This document shows positions 41,853-51,883 of a DNA stretch of 64,000 bases, piece by piece. The first letter of the stretch is position 1; the number at the start of each line of letters is the position of its first letter. The position numbers and the translations under genes are program-made. The stretch covers positions 1 to 64,000 of the forward strand of contig CALSUB010000002.1 in assembly GCA_943789425.1 (NCBI GenBank). The letters run 5' to 3'. Source of the stretch: an uncultured Luminiphilus sp. (GTDB lineage: Bacteria > Pseudomonadota > Gammaproteobacteria > Pseudomonadales > Halieaceae). The notes below the pieces were generated by a model, which was not told the DNA's origin, made no database searches, and saw only the letters and a program-made list of their open reading frames with translations.

Positions 41853-42329
41853 ATGGGCGTGGATGACCTAGGGCTAGACCGTGTTGATCGTAAGATTCTG
41901 AACATCTTGCAACGTGATGCTGGGCTGAACAATCTTGAGCTTGCCGAACGTGTAGGCCTATCTCCCACCCCCTGTGCTCGCCGGGTGAAACGCCTTTGGA
42001 CAGAAGGCGTAGTGACCCACCAAGTCGCAATGGTAGACCCCAAAAAACTGGGCCTCCATCTCACTGCGCACGTGAGCGTCACCATGGACCGACATACGCC
42101 GGATCGCTTCGAAGTGTTTGAAGAGACGATCGCAGATGTCCCCGAGGTGGTGGACTGTTGCGTCGTAACAGGTCAAAGCGCTGATTACCTGCTAAAAGCT
42201 GTGGTAAGAGACATGGCCCACTATGAACAATTTTTGTTGGGGACACTAACGCGTATCGCTGGGGTCAGTGCGGTGCACTCAAGCTTCGAATTACGACGCG
42301 TGCTATCCCGTACTGCAGTGAGCGTTTGA
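41853..42329 (+). CDS. Lrp/AsnC family transcriptional regulator
   Basis: LDRVDRKILNILQRDAGLNNLELAERVGLSPTPCARRVKRL; C-terminal RAM domain. Confidence 0.94.
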   Translation: MGVDDLGLDRVDRKILNILQRDAGLNNLELAERVGLSPTPCARRVKRLWTEGVVTHQVAMVDPKKLGLHLTAHVSVTMDRHTPDRFEVFEETIADVPEVVDCCVVTGQSADYLLKAVVRDMAHYEQFLLGTLTRIAGVSAVHSSFELRRVLSRTAVSV

Positions 42330-42337
42330 CAGGCTGG

Positions 42338-42988
42338 TTACTCGGCGGCTAACTCTTTTTCAACGAGGTATTGCGCGATCTCCAACATATTGGTCTGGCT
42401 ACCCGCAGATCGTGTCTCAATGAGGTATTTTCCCGCCACCATTAATGAAGGCGTTCCCGATATTTTTGCGGACTTTGCGCGTGCGTCGGCCTGTCGAACT
42501 TGAGAATCCACGCCAAACGAATCAAACGCCTTATCGAATTGCACGGGGTCAACACCACTGTCCTCGAACAAATCACGTAACGCGAGCCGAGAGGACAGGC
42601 GCTCGCGTTTAACATGCATGGCATCAAAAATAATCGGGTGCACAGTTTCTTTAACACCCAGCACCTCGGCTATGTAATACGCCTTGGCATGTATTTTCAT
42701 CCCTTCGTTCCAGACCGCTGGTGAGGGTTGCACCACGGCACCCTCTGGTAGCTGCTTACCCCACGCCGTGAGCATGGGTTCAAAGGTGTAGCAGTGCCCA
42801 CAGCCGTACCAAAAGAACTCAGTCACCACCACGTCTTGAGAACGACCGGTAGCAACGGTGGGGGTGAGTATTTGGTAATGCTGCCCCTCCACCCAGCGCT
42901 CTTCTGCTATCCCTCTGCCACTCAACGTGGTCAAAACAAGCAATACAGCGCAAGCCCAAAAAATGGGTCGAGTGATGGTGTTGATCAT
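42338..42988 (-). CDS. dsbA: Thiol:disulfide interchange protein DsbA family
   Basis: Signal peptide; VVVTEFFWYGCGHCYTFEP; cis-Pro GTPSLMVAGKYLI. Confidence 0.93.
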   Translation of the reverse strand: MINTITRPIFWACAVLLVLTTLSGRGIAEERWVEGQHYQILTPTVATGRSQDVVVTEFFWYGCGHCYTFEPMLTAWGKQLPEGAVVQPSPAVWNEGMKIHAKAYYIAEVLGVKETVHPIIFDAMHVKRERLSSRLALRDLFEDSGVDPVQFDKAFDSFGVDSQVRQADARAKSAKISGTPSLMVAGKYLIETRSAGSQTNMLEIAQYLVEKELAAE

Positions 42989-43054
42989 AGAGATCTCTCC
43001 ATGGAGTGGGTGACCAGTGTCACCCGTCGGTACTATGAATTAGCGATGAAATAG

Positions 43055-43711
43055 CTATGGGTTAGGTTGCAGCCCCGCAATGTAGCTCGCCACCGCCTCA
43101 ATTTCCATATCGCTCATCCGGAACGCCGTGGTACGCATGATCCGAGCTTCACCACCATTTGTGCGGCCGGTTGGGTCCTCGTAACCCTTTCTGAACATTT
43201 TAAGCTGCGACGCAATGTACTCGGCGTGCTGCCCTCCGAGAGAAGGATACCCTGCTAAGCTGTTGCCGTTTCCAGTAGGGCTATGACACCCGGAACAAGC
43301 GGGGACCTGTCTGTCCGCAATACCGGCTAAATACACCTTTCTGCCGAGCGCGACTTTATCGGGATCACTCATACCGCCCGATCGCTCTTGAGCGTCATAA
43401 AACGCAGCGATATCTGACAGGTCTTCATCGGTCATGTTGTCGACCTGCCCCGCCATGAGCGCGACCGGACGACGGCCATCGCGGATATCTTGCATCTGTT
43501 TGAGCAAGTATTTATGCCCTAGGCCAGCCAGCTTAGGGAACGTAGGGACGGCACTGTTGCCATCAACCCCGTGGCAGGCGACGCAGGTAGCGGCCTTAAC
43601 TTGGCCTGCTTCGGCGTCACCATTACTGGCGCTTACCGCGGCACCGCTACCGAGCAACGCGATGAACAACAAACTTTGAGTTTTTTGGGCCAAACGCTGA
43701 AACATAATCAT
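43055..43711 (-). CDS. Diheme cytochrome c4
   Basis: CVACHG and CSGCHS motifs, two c-type domains, signal peptide. Confidence 0.92.
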   Translation of the reverse strand: MIMFQRLAQKTQSLLFIALLGSGAAVSASNGDAEAGQVKAATCVACHGVDGNSAVPTFPKLAGLGHKYLLKQMQDIRDGRRPVALMAGQVDNMTDEDLSDIAAFYDAQERSGGMSDPDKVALGRKVYLAGIADRQVPACSGCHSPTGNGNSLAGYPSLGGQHAEYIASQLKMFRKGYEDPTGRTNGGEARIMRTTAFRMSDMEIEAVASYIAGLQPNP

Positions 43712-43726
43712 TCTCGTTCGTCAGTA

Positions 43727-44050
43727 TTATTGTGCGGTGGACATGTAAGTGATGAGTGCCGCGTAATCTTCGTCACTGCAGCTATTGCATAGCCCGCCCG
43801 GCGGCATCGCACCCAGGCCATTGCGGACTGACGCGACCAGTGCGTCCATACCCTTCTCCATTCGCGGCGCCCAGGCAGCCTCATTGCCCGTTGCCGGTGC
43901 TCCTGCCACACCCACAGCATGACAAGCACCACATGAGGCAGCGTATTGGGCTGGTGGATCACCAGCGAACACGGTCGGCGCCACAACCAATGCAGCGCCA
44001 GCAGCTAGGCGCATTGCAGCGCGAATAAATGCGATTGTTTTCATGATCAA
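43727..44050 (-). CDS. Cytochrome c5-like monoheme protein
   Basis: CGACHAVGVAGAPATGNEAAW..GLGAMPPGGLC..CSDEDYAALITYM. Confidence 0.92.
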   Translation of the reverse strand: MIMKTIAFIRAAMRLAAGAALVVAPTVFAGDPPAQYAASCGACHAVGVAGAPATGNEAAWAPRMEKGMDALVASVRNGLGAMPPGGLCNSCSDEDYAALITYMSTAQ

Positions 44051-44241
44051 ACCCTCTAAAAGCTTCTTGTATGTCGTGAGTCAAATACGGTTGCGCACTG
44101 TCGGCGGCTCACTGTCGCCGCTATCACAAACGGAGACCTTGCTGCTCATCGCTATCATGCAGCAATTTACACTTTTAACCTGCACCGCCATTAAGACAGC
44201 GTGGCATTATAGACGTTCCGTGTCGTGGCACAAATCGCAAA

Positions 44242-44907
44242 ATGACCGAGCAAACAACGTCGCCTATTAAGCTCAATTTTCGTGAGGCGACCTTTCTCCA
44301 GAGTGCCAGCGCTATTGAGAATGCACCGGCCGATAGCGGCTGGGAGGTGGCGTTTGCCGGCCGATCTAACTCTGGAAAATCGAGCGCAATCAATGCCTTA
44401 ACAGAACAGACAAAGCTGGCGCGCACCTCCCGCACGCCGGGGCGTACGCAATTAATTAACTTTTTTTCGCTGACTGATCACCAACGGATAGTCGATCTAC
44501 CCGGCTATGGCTTTGCCAAAGTACCCCTCGCGGTCAAAAAGAAGTGGAACCAGCAGCTCGAACGTTACCTGCAACACCGACAAAGCCTCCGAGGACTGGT
44601 CATGCTGATGGATGTTCGTCACCCACTGACCGAACCGGATCAACAAATGCTGGGCTGGGCCATCTCCGCGACAATGCCGGTCCAAATTCTGCTCACCAAA
44701 GCCGACAAACTCAAACGGGGGCCCGCACAAAACACGCTACTGTCTGTTCAAAGTCGACTCCGAGAGCATGAAGAGCTGGTCCGAGTACAGTTGTTCTCAT
44801 CACTCAAGCGGCAAGGGGTAGACGTCCTCGGGAAACAGATTAATCGATGGTTAACCGACGACTCTGTGCTCGCTGATGAGACCAAGTCGCCATCCGAGAC
44901 CTCTTAA
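44242..44907 (+). CDS. engB: Ribosome biogenesis GTPase YihA/EngB
   Basis: [36 protein letters not shown]. Confidence 0.96.
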   Translation: MTEQTTSPIKLNFREATFLQSASAIENAPADSGWEVAFAGRSNSGKSSAINALTEQTKLARTSRTPGRTQLINFFSLTDHQRIVDLPGYGFAKVPLAVKKKWNQQLERYLQHRQSLRGLVMLMDVRHPLTEPDQQMLGWAISATMPVQILLTKADKLKRGPAQNTLLSVQSRLREHEELVRVQLFSSLKRQGVDVLGKQINRWLTDDSVLADETKSPSETS

Positions 44908-44916
44908 CACCAACGA

Positions 44917-47682
44917 CTAATGAGCCTCATCCCAGTTATCGCCCGTACCGACCTCTACCACGAGCGGGACATCCAGCCAGCCGATGTCTGACATCAGCGC
45001 GGCGACCTTCTCGCTCAGGCTGGCGACAGCATCGTCAGCCACCTCGAATACCAGTTCATCGTGGACTTGCATCATTAATCGAGCATCCACCCCTGACGAA
45101 TCAATCCACGCATCAACGGCTAGCATGGCCAATTTAATCAGATCCGCAGCGGTGCCTTGCATCGGCGCATTAATCGCAGTGCGCTCAGCGGCCTGTTGCC
45201 GCTGTCGATTGCGGGCATTGATCTCGGGCAGGTATAAGCGCCTTCCTTTGAGCGTTTCAACATAACCTGTCTCATGCGCTAGGGCGCGCGTCCGCGCCAT
45301 GTAGTCGGCGACACCGGGATAGCGTGCGAAGTACACGTCGATGTATTCCTGCGCCTCGTGTCGCCCAATACCCAGTTGCTTTGCGAGCCCAAAAGCAGAC
45401 ATGCCGTAAATCAACCCAAAGTTAATCGCTTTAGCCTTGCGTCGTTGGTCAACCGATACCTGCTCAATAGCAACGTCAAATACTTCAGCCGCAGTAGCGC
45501 TGTGAACATCGAGACCCTCAGCGAAAGCAGCCAACAAGCCGGGATCCTGAGAGAGGTGCGCCATAATACGCAGCTCTATTTGCGAGTAATCGGCCGCGAC
45601 AATTTTACAGCCCGGAGCGGCAATAAACGCTTGTCTAATGCGTCTGCCCTCTTCTGTGCGAATCGGAATATTTTGCAAATTGGGATCTGAGGACGATAAC
45701 CGACCCGTCGCTGTAACGGCCTGATGATAAGAGGTATGAACTCGCCCCGTTTTGGCGTCGATCATTCCTGGGAGCTTGTCGGTATAAGTCGATTTAAGCT
45801 TGCTGAGACTTCGATATTCCATCAACACAGCGGGCAGCGGATAATCCAAAGCTAACTCTGCCAACACCTCTTCCGCAGTCGAGGGTGCGCCTTTAGGCGT
45901 TTTCTTCAGCACGGGCAGCTCAAGCTTATTGAAAAGTATCTCGCCAAGCTGCTTAGGTGAGCCGAGGTTAAACGCACCGCCCGCTAGCTCGTGCGCCTTA
46001 GTCTCAAGCACCAGCATTCGCTGACCGAGCTCAGTACTTTGCGCCGCCAGTTGCTCGCGACAGACCAACGCACCGTTTCGCTCGATACGAGACAGCACGG
46101 GCACTAACGGAACCTCCAACTCTCGGTATAACTGCTGAAGAGACGGCTCCGCTTCTAATCGAGCAGACAACAGTGCATGCAACCGCAAGGTGACCTCGGC
46201 ATCCTCGGCCGCATAGGGCGCTGCTTGTTCAACTGGCACTTGGTTGAAGGTGATCTGCTTAGCCCCTTTACCCGCTATGTCCTCGAAGTGAATAGTGCGC
46301 TGCCCCAAATATTTCAGCGCCAGCGTGTCTAAGTCATGGCGACTGCCAGTCGCGTCGAGTACGTAAGATTCAAGCATCGTATCCTCGCGAATTCCCCGCA
46401 GAGTAATGCCGTGGTTCATCAAAACATTGGCATCATATTTCAGATGCTGACCCAGCTTTCCTTTTGACTCATCCTCTAGCAATGGCCTCAGCTGAGACAG
46501 CACCTCATCCCGACTGAGCTGCTCTGGCGCACCGGGGTAGTCATGTGCGAGGGGTACGTAAGCGGCCGTACCCGCCTCCACCGCAAAAGAAACGCCCACG
46601 ATTTCTGCGACCATATAATTCAGGCTGGTTGTTTCGGTATCAAAGGCGAAAAAATCGGCGGCTGAGAGTCTGTTTAGCCAATCAGCCAAGGTAGCCGAAT
46701 CCAGTATGGTAACGACGTTGAGGGGGTCGCCGACCTGTGGTGGCCTATCCTCAGATAACGTGTCTTCTGTCGGCTCATTGGAAGCGGCTTCCACCATGGC
46801 ACCAAGGCCATTATCGAGTAACGCCTCCAGCCAATTTTTAAACTCAAGGTCGCGAAACAAAGCAATCAATGCCTCGTTATCAGGTGGGGTCGAATTCAAA
46901 GCACCCACTTCCAAGCCCAGCTCACAGTCTATTTTGATCGTCGCTAATTCGTAACTCAGCACTGCCTCGGCTTGCGCAAGTTCTAGCTTGCCCGCAAGGC
47001 TTTTAGCGCCGCGAATCGGCAAGGCTGCAACGGCATCTAGCTGTTGATAGATCGCAGTCATACCACCGAGGTGCTGTAATAACGCGGTTGCCGTCTTCTC
47101 ACCAACACCAGCCACTCCAGGAATGTTATCGACTTTGTCTCCCATTAAAGCCAGCAAATCGATAATCAGCTCTGGCGGGACACCAAACTTATCGACAACG
47201 CCGGCACTGTCCATCGCGGTATTGTTCATGGTGTTAATCAGCGTGACTTTGTCGTTGACCAGCTGCGCCATATCTTTATCACCGGTCGAAATGACCACCT
47301 CGCGACCACTGCTCGCTGCCTCAACAGACAGCGTCCCAATCACGTCGTCTGCCTCAACGCCTCCTATGCAGATCAAGGGCAAGCCCATCGCTTTGATCGC
47401 AGCATGAATCGGCTCTATCTGCTCACGCAATTCGTCTGGCATGGGCGGCCGGTTGGCCTTGTAGTCGGCATACATCTCATGACGGAAGGTCGGCCCCTTG
47501 GCATCAAAGACCACCACGACCTGATCGCCATCGTAATCGGCGACCAACTTGCGGATCATCCCAATCACGCCTTTCGCGGCGCCAGTATTCAAGCCTTTTG
47601 AATTGGTCAGTGGGGGTAACGCATGGTAAGCGCGGAACAGATACGAAGAGCCATCCACCAAAATCAGGCGATTTGACATCAT
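44917..47682 (-). CDS. polA: DNA polymerase I
   Basis: 5' nuclease, 3'-5' exonuclease and polymerase motifs (DYSQIELRIMAHLSQD; RRKAKAINFGLIYGMSAFGLA; MQVHDELVFEV). Confidence 0.98.
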   Translation of the reverse strand: MMSNRLILVDGSSYLFRAYHALPPLTNSKGLNTGAAKGVIGMIRKLVADYDGDQVVVVFDAKGPTFRHEMYADYKANRPPMPDELREQIEPIHAAIKAMGLPLICIGGVEADDVIGTLSVEAASSGREVVISTGDKDMAQLVNDKVTLINTMNNTAMDSAGVVDKFGVPPELIIDLLALMGDKVDNIPGVAGVGEKTATALLQHLGGMTAIYQQLDAVAALPIRGAKSLAGKLELAQAEAVLSYELATIKIDCELGLEVGALNSTPPDNEALIALFRDLEFKNWLEALLDNGLGAMVEAASNEPTEDTLSEDRPPQVGDPLNVVTILDSATLADWLNRLSAADFFAFDTETTSLNYMVAEIVGVSFAVEAGTAAYVPLAHDYPGAPEQLSRDEVLSQLRPLLEDESKGKLGQHLKYDANVLMNHGITLRGIREDTMLESYVLDATGSRHDLDTLALKYLGQRTIHFEDIAGKGAKQITFNQVPVEQAAPYAAEDAEVTLRLHALLSARLEAEPSLQQLYRELEVPLVPVLSRIERNGALVCREQLAAQSTELGQRMLVLETKAHELAGGAFNLGSPKQLGEILFNKLELPVLKKTPKGAPSTAEEVLAELALDYPLPAVLMEYRSLSKLKSTYTDKLPGMIDAKTGRVHTSYHQAVTATGRLSSSDPNLQNIPIRTEEGRRIRQAFIAAPGCKIVAADYSQIELRIMAHLSQDPGLLAAFAEGLDVHSATAAEVFDVAIEQVSVDQRRKAKAINFGLIYGMSAFGLAKQLGIGRHEAQEYIDVYFARYPGVADYMARTRALAHETGYVETLKGRRLYLPEINARNRQRQQAAERTAINAPMQGTAADLIKLAMLAVDAWIDSSGVDARLMMQVHDELVFEVADDAVASLSEKVAALMSDIGWLDVPLVVEVGTGDNWDEAH

Positions 47683-47683
47683 G

Positions 47684-48334
47684 TTAGTGGTCCCAGAGAT
47701 ACTGCGCGGATCGTAATGTTACCCGCATTTTGGGTATGTCGAGCGGCGCACGAAAAAAGCCATGATAATCCCCTCTGGGGTTCATCAGCGCCACGTTGGC
47801 ACTGTGCTCCATCTGGTAACTGCCGTCGCTGGCAGTGACCTTACGAAAAGGCGCGTTTAAGCGCTGAGTCACACTTAAGATCGATTCAAAAGCGCCCGTC
47901 ACGCCAAGAAAATCCGGGTGAAAATACGGAACATATTGCGATAACCGCTCGGGTGTATCTCGGGCGGGATCCACCGACAGCATCACCACAACAGTCTCAT
48001 CAGCCTCGGTGCCTTGCAGCTGTTGTTTCAACTCGGCCAAATCAGAGAGTGTTGTCGGGCAGATATCAGGGCAATGCGTAAAACCAAAAAACAACAAGGT
48101 CCAGTGACCCTCGAGACGATCAGCGGTAAACGGCGCGCCAGCGTGGTCAATCAATGAAAAATTGCCCACATCACGGGGGGTATCGAATAAAAATAATCCA
48201 TTGATGCGACTCTCAGCGAGGCTCATCACGCGCGGCTCACCCACGCGATGGACAAAGCTCGCCACGACAATGGCCATGAACACCAGTACGCCAAAAATCG
48301 TCCAGCGAATCCCGCTTCGATCCGATACCGTCAC
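47684..48334 (-). CDS. SCO1/SenC family copper chaperone
   Basis: LLFFGFTHCPDICPTTLSDL; cox-locus context. Confidence 0.93.
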   Translation of the reverse strand: MTVSDRSGIRWTIFGVLVFMAIVVASFVHRVGEPRVMSLAESRINGLFLFDTPRDVGNFSLIDHAGAPFTADRLEGHWTLLFFGFTHCPDICPTTLSDLAELKQQLQGTEADETVVVMLSVDPARDTPERLSQYVPYFHPDFLGVTGAFESILSVTQRLNAPFRKVTASDGSYQMEHSANVALMNPRGDYHGFFRAPLDIPKMRVTLRSAQYLWDH

Positions 48335-48415
48335 CCATCACTCCTTTCTTTTCAACTTAGATTGAGCGCCCCTTCGTGGGATTCCCGCAGACACATGCCG
48401 ACAACAGATCCCGTG

Positions 48416-49096
48416 TTAGCTGCCCGAGTTCTTTAGTAAAAATCGGAGATCACTAATCACATCTTTATAGTAAAGATCATTTGCCACCTGCATCATGATC
48501 CAGCCTGCCGGATCAACAACATGCCAATGACCGCCATCACCAAGGTTCGACGGCATCAGTTGCTCGATTTCTGCTGCGGGCAACGTCATTGCGGTCACAC
48601 CCGCATGCTCGACCGCGATCCAATCGGCCAAAGTGCCATCAAAAGTCGAGGGGGCAGCTGATGCTGTCTCGTCCGCAGGCGCGACCGCGATGCGGTCTGC
48701 AGGCAGATCCGTCAACACGACACGCCCTACGCGGTTAAAGTCTTTGCCAAGAGCGATGTGGATCTGCCGAGTTTGATACAGTTTTTCTTGGCAGATTGCC
48801 CCACACACGCCGCCACGATGAACGATCAAAAAATGCCATTTTACCGGCAGGTCCTCCCAGAGCAGATCGGCAGCGCCGTCATCCGAAAAAGTCCTCTGCG
48901 ACAGACTTTTCGGAGGCACGATCAACTCGCCATGGTTGGCCGTTCCCATTGCGCCAACAATATCGAACTGCCCCTCTGCTACAGCCCACCACAACAACGT
49001 TGCCGCCAACATGATGCTCAGTGGAATCCCGGCTATAAGCAGCAATACCCGGCGTCCTTGTTGTCGCTTCACGACCTCATTACCGGTATTCATGAG
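48416..49096 (-). CDS. Membrane-anchored protein of cox locus (unknown function)
   Basis: Single N-terminal TM; sits between SURF1 and SCO genes. Start reassigned from 49180 to MNTGNEVVK. Confidence 0.65.
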   Translation of the reverse strand, partial: LMNTGNEVVKRQQGRRVLLLIAGIPLSIMLAATLLWWAVAEGQFDIVGAMGTANHGELIVPPKSLSQRTFSDDGAADLLWEDLPVKWHFLIVHRGGVCGAICQEKLYQTRQIHIALGKDFNRVGRVVLTDLPADRIAVAPADETASAAPSTFDGTLADWIAVEHAGVTAMTLPAAEIEQLMPSNLGDGGHWHVVDPAGWIMMQVANDLYYKDVISDLRFLLKNSGS

Positions 49097-49857
49097 GAAG
49101 GCCTGCCCGCGACAATCTCTCGTATGTTCGACATGAGCAGCACTCCGATTAGCAACAAAACAGCAGCCATGGCAAACCATTGGACCGCGTACCCCATATG
49201 TTTAGCCGATGACTGATTCACAACCGGCCATTCAGCCACTAAGGCTAACGGCGAGGCAGGGTCTATCCTGACCTCATATGGGAATACCGACTTACCCGTT
49301 AGCGATGCCAGCGTGTCGAACCACTGGTCCCAGTACAAAGTTTGCACGGTTGACGGCAAGCGATCGGGTGGCGGTTGTTCGACCATCATGATCGGCTTAG
49401 CACTTGGAACATATACCTGCCCCTCGATTAGCGCGGCGCCGTCCATCACATTAACAACTGGGACCGTTCGACGGGATGGGTCGCCCGCCAACCAACCCAG
49501 ATTGACTGGCACCGACCCGTCACCGGCCTCAATCAATGCAATCACGTGATACCCCACACGTCCTCGGTGCAAGCGATTATCCAGCAGCAAATAAGCTTCA
49601 GGATCCAGCACGCCCTGCCAGCGTACGCGGCGATCCGCATATTGAGTGACATCCGACGTCTGCAACAGTGCCGAGGGCGTGACCGCTGGCAACGCGCTCC
49701 GCGCTTCCCAGCGCATTTGCAGCAGGTTTTTTTCGTCTGCGCGCCCAAGCTGCCAAAAGCCCAAATTCAGTAACAGGGCGAACAGCACCGTGCCTGCGAC
49801 GCACGCCCGCACATCACCCTTAATCTCCAAGCGCCCGATGCTTCCGTTAAACTGCAC
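49090..49857 (-). CDS. SURF1 family protein
   Basis: NLGFWQLGRADEK; N- and C-terminal TM; cox locus. Confidence 0.9.
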   Translation of the reverse strand: MQFNGSIGRLEIKGDVRACVAGTVLFALLLNLGFWQLGRADEKNLLQMRWEARSALPAVTPSALLQTSDVTQYADRRVRWQGVLDPEAYLLLDNRLHRGRVGYHVIALIEAGDGSVPVNLGWLAGDPSRRTVPVVNVMDGAALIEGQVYVPSAKPIMMVEQPPPDRLPSTVQTLYWDQWFDTLASLTGKSVFPYEVRIDPASPLALVAEWPVVNQSSAKHMGYAVQWFAMAAVLLLIGVLLMSNIREIVAGRPSS

Positions 49858-49922
49858 TCACTGATCCTCCATGCTGACTCGGAACTAGACACCCACCGGG
49901 CACCACCAGAAAGGTTAACCCC

Positions 49923-50174
49923 ATGCTTAAAGCGCTCATAATCCTGCTCATGATAGCCCTTGTAGTGAGCCTCGCGTCAGGACTAATCTTTCTTTTATCG
50001 GATCAAGGTAACACTGAGAAACGCCGATTATTCAACTCGTTGGGCATACGACTTGGACTTGGCTTTTCTTTGCTGTGCGTGATCCTATACGGAGTCATGA
50101 CGGGCCAGCTGGGCCATCGCAACCCCTGGGACGCAGAACCGGTTACCGAGACGCCGACTAACACCCCGAGGTAA
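49923..50174 (+). CDS. DUF2909 (twin transmembrane) protein
   Basis: Two TM helices, MLKALIILLMIALVVSLASGLIFLLSDQG; antiparallel between coxC and SURF1. Confidence 0.85.
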   Translation: MLKALIILLMIALVVSLASGLIFLLSDQGNTEKRRLFNSLGIRLGLGFSLLCVILYGVMTGQLGHRNPWDAEPVTETPTNTPR

Positions 50175-50248
50175 CGCACCGGCCACAACAGCAGGACCTC
50201 CAACAAGACGCTTAACGAATCGTGCTCTTACGGTGACAAGCGATTATC

Positions 50249-50291
50249 AAAAAAGGCGCCGCAGCGCCCTCCTTCGTGGGTTTAAGGCGCC
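50249..50291 (-). terminator. Terminator after coxC
   Basis: On minus strand AAGGCGCC...GGCGCC followed by a T-run, directly after the coxC stop. Confidence 0.7.
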
Positions 50292-51272
50292 TTACAGAAT
50301 ATAAACAAACAAAAATAAGAAAACCCACACGACATCAACGAAGTGCCAATACCAGCTCGAAGCTTCGAAGCCAAAGTGATCCGATGCCGTAAAATGCTCA
50401 TTCTTCACAGAGCGCACCAACTGAATCAGTAACATGGTCATACCCATGGCAACGTGAAAACCATGAAAACCCGTTAGCATGAAAAAGGTCGAACCATAGA
50501 TTCCGGAGTTGAGTGTTAACCCGTATAACACGTAAGCCTCGTAGTACTCCGCAGCTTGGAGCCCCAAAAAGATCAGCGCAAGCCCAACCGTGATCCCCAG
50601 CCAACGATTAAACTTTGCTCGATCACCCGCCAAAATGGCCGTATGCGCCACATGCACCGTCGCACTTGAAGACAACAAGATAATCGTGTTCCACATAGGC
50701 AGCCAGGCGTACCACGCATGCGCGTCGGCGGGCGCCATCGACTTTTCCTGCGAAACAAAATCACCATTATTGGCAATCACCTGCGCATCGGCCCCACCTA
50801 CCGTCTCCTGCGGCGTAATAGAAGGCGGCCACGTGAACTCGAAACCCGGCCATAGCAGATCGTTCATCCGTCCACCTTCGCCCTCGCCCGCAAGCCAAGG
50901 ACCTGCCAACTGCCGCACGTAAAGCAACGTGCCAAAGAAAGCAGCGAAAAACATGACCTCAGAAAAAATAAACCAAAACATGCCCAAGACGTAGCTCTGG
51001 TTAACCTGCCCACTGTTCAAACCGGCGATGTTCTCTTTAATGACCGTCCTAAACCAGCTGGTGAGCGTCAGAATGAAAAAAACCAACCCCGCTGTCAGCA
51101 CCCAACCTGAATAGCTGGCGTCGTCTGCCGAGCCATAAGTCATCTCATTGAGCATCAAACCGCCACCGAAAACCGACAGTAACAAGCCAATCGTCGCTCG
51201 CACGGCGAGACTGGAAGACTCGGGCACGTAGTACTTCTCATGCCCGGTTGCGGTGGATGGGTTACTGGACAT
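50292..51272 (-). CDS. coxC: Cytochrome c oxidase subunit III
   Basis: YVLGMFWFIFSEVMFFAAFFGTLLY; GFHGFHVAMG; WYWHFVDVVWVFLFLFVYIL. Confidence 0.96.
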   Translation of the reverse strand: MSSNPSTATGHEKYYVPESSSLAVRATIGLLLSVFGGGLMLNEMTYGSADDASYSGWVLTAGLVFFILTLTSWFRTVIKENIAGLNSGQVNQSYVLGMFWFIFSEVMFFAAFFGTLLYVRQLAGPWLAGEGEGGRMNDLLWPGFEFTWPPSITPQETVGGADAQVIANNGDFVSQEKSMAPADAHAWYAWLPMWNTIILLSSSATVHVAHTAILAGDRAKFNRWLGITVGLALIFLGLQAAEYYEAYVLYGLTLNSGIYGSTFFMLTGFHGFHVAMGMTMLLIQLVRSVKNEHFTASDHFGFEASSWYWHFVDVVWVFLFLFVYIL

Positions 51273-51295
51273 AGGAGTCTCCTAGAGTGCGCTGA

Positions 51296-51862
51296 TCAAC
51301 GGGCAGCGACTTGGTCAGTCACCGCGTCGGTGACATCAAACAATGTATAAGACAGCGTAATGGTATGGATATCGCGAGGCAGGTCTTGATCGACAATAAA
51401 CTGGAGCGGCATGTCAGCCGCGGCCAATCCTGCGAGCCCCTGCTGCTCGAAACAGAAACACTCTGTCTTATGAAAATAAGGGGCAGCTCGGCTCGGCGAA
51501 ATACTGGGGATGGCCTGAGCCACCATAGGCGCAGTGGTTGGATTAGTGGCTCGAAATATCGTGCCATTAGCAGCGCCTGGATGCACCCGCATGATTCTCT
51601 CATCAGGAGAGAAGCCCCAGGGCATTTCATTGTTCTTGATGGCGACAAACTGAACCGTGACTTCCCGACTCTCGTCGATCATCACGGGCACTGACGTGTA
51701 AGCCGACCCCGCAGTCTTACCATTAATACCCAGTACGTCACACAACACGTTATAGAGTGGCACCATCACGACGAACACAAAAGCAAACATCACTACTGCG
51801 ACACCGCTTAACTTCAATGCGGTATCGATAGCAGGTACTTTACTGAGGCGCACGTAAGCCAT
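51296..51862 (-). CDS. ctaG: Cytochrome c oxidase assembly protein CtaG/Cox11
   Basis: VPLYNVLCDVLGINGKT; FHKTECFCFEQQ. Confidence 0.95.
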   Translation of the reverse strand: MAYVRLSKVPAIDTALKLSGVAVVMFAFVFVVMVPLYNVLCDVLGINGKTAGSAYTSVPVMIDESREVTVQFVAIKNNEMPWGFSPDERIMRVHPGAANGTIFRATNPTTAPMVAQAIPSISPSRAAPYFHKTECFCFEQQGLAGLAAADMPLQFIVDQDLPRDIHTITLSYTLFDVTDAVTDQVAAR

Positions 51863-51883
51863 CGTCAGTTATCTTGCGACGAC

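Noticed and set aside
44907-44917. Possible Spot 42-type sRNA between polA and engB
   Set aside because: The two genes are convergent with about 10 bp between them; there is no room for an sRNA.
49923-50174. Inverted DUF2909 gene in the cox locus as an anomaly
   Set aside because: To my knowledge an antiparallel small twin-TM gene is a common feature of gammaproteobacterial cox loci.
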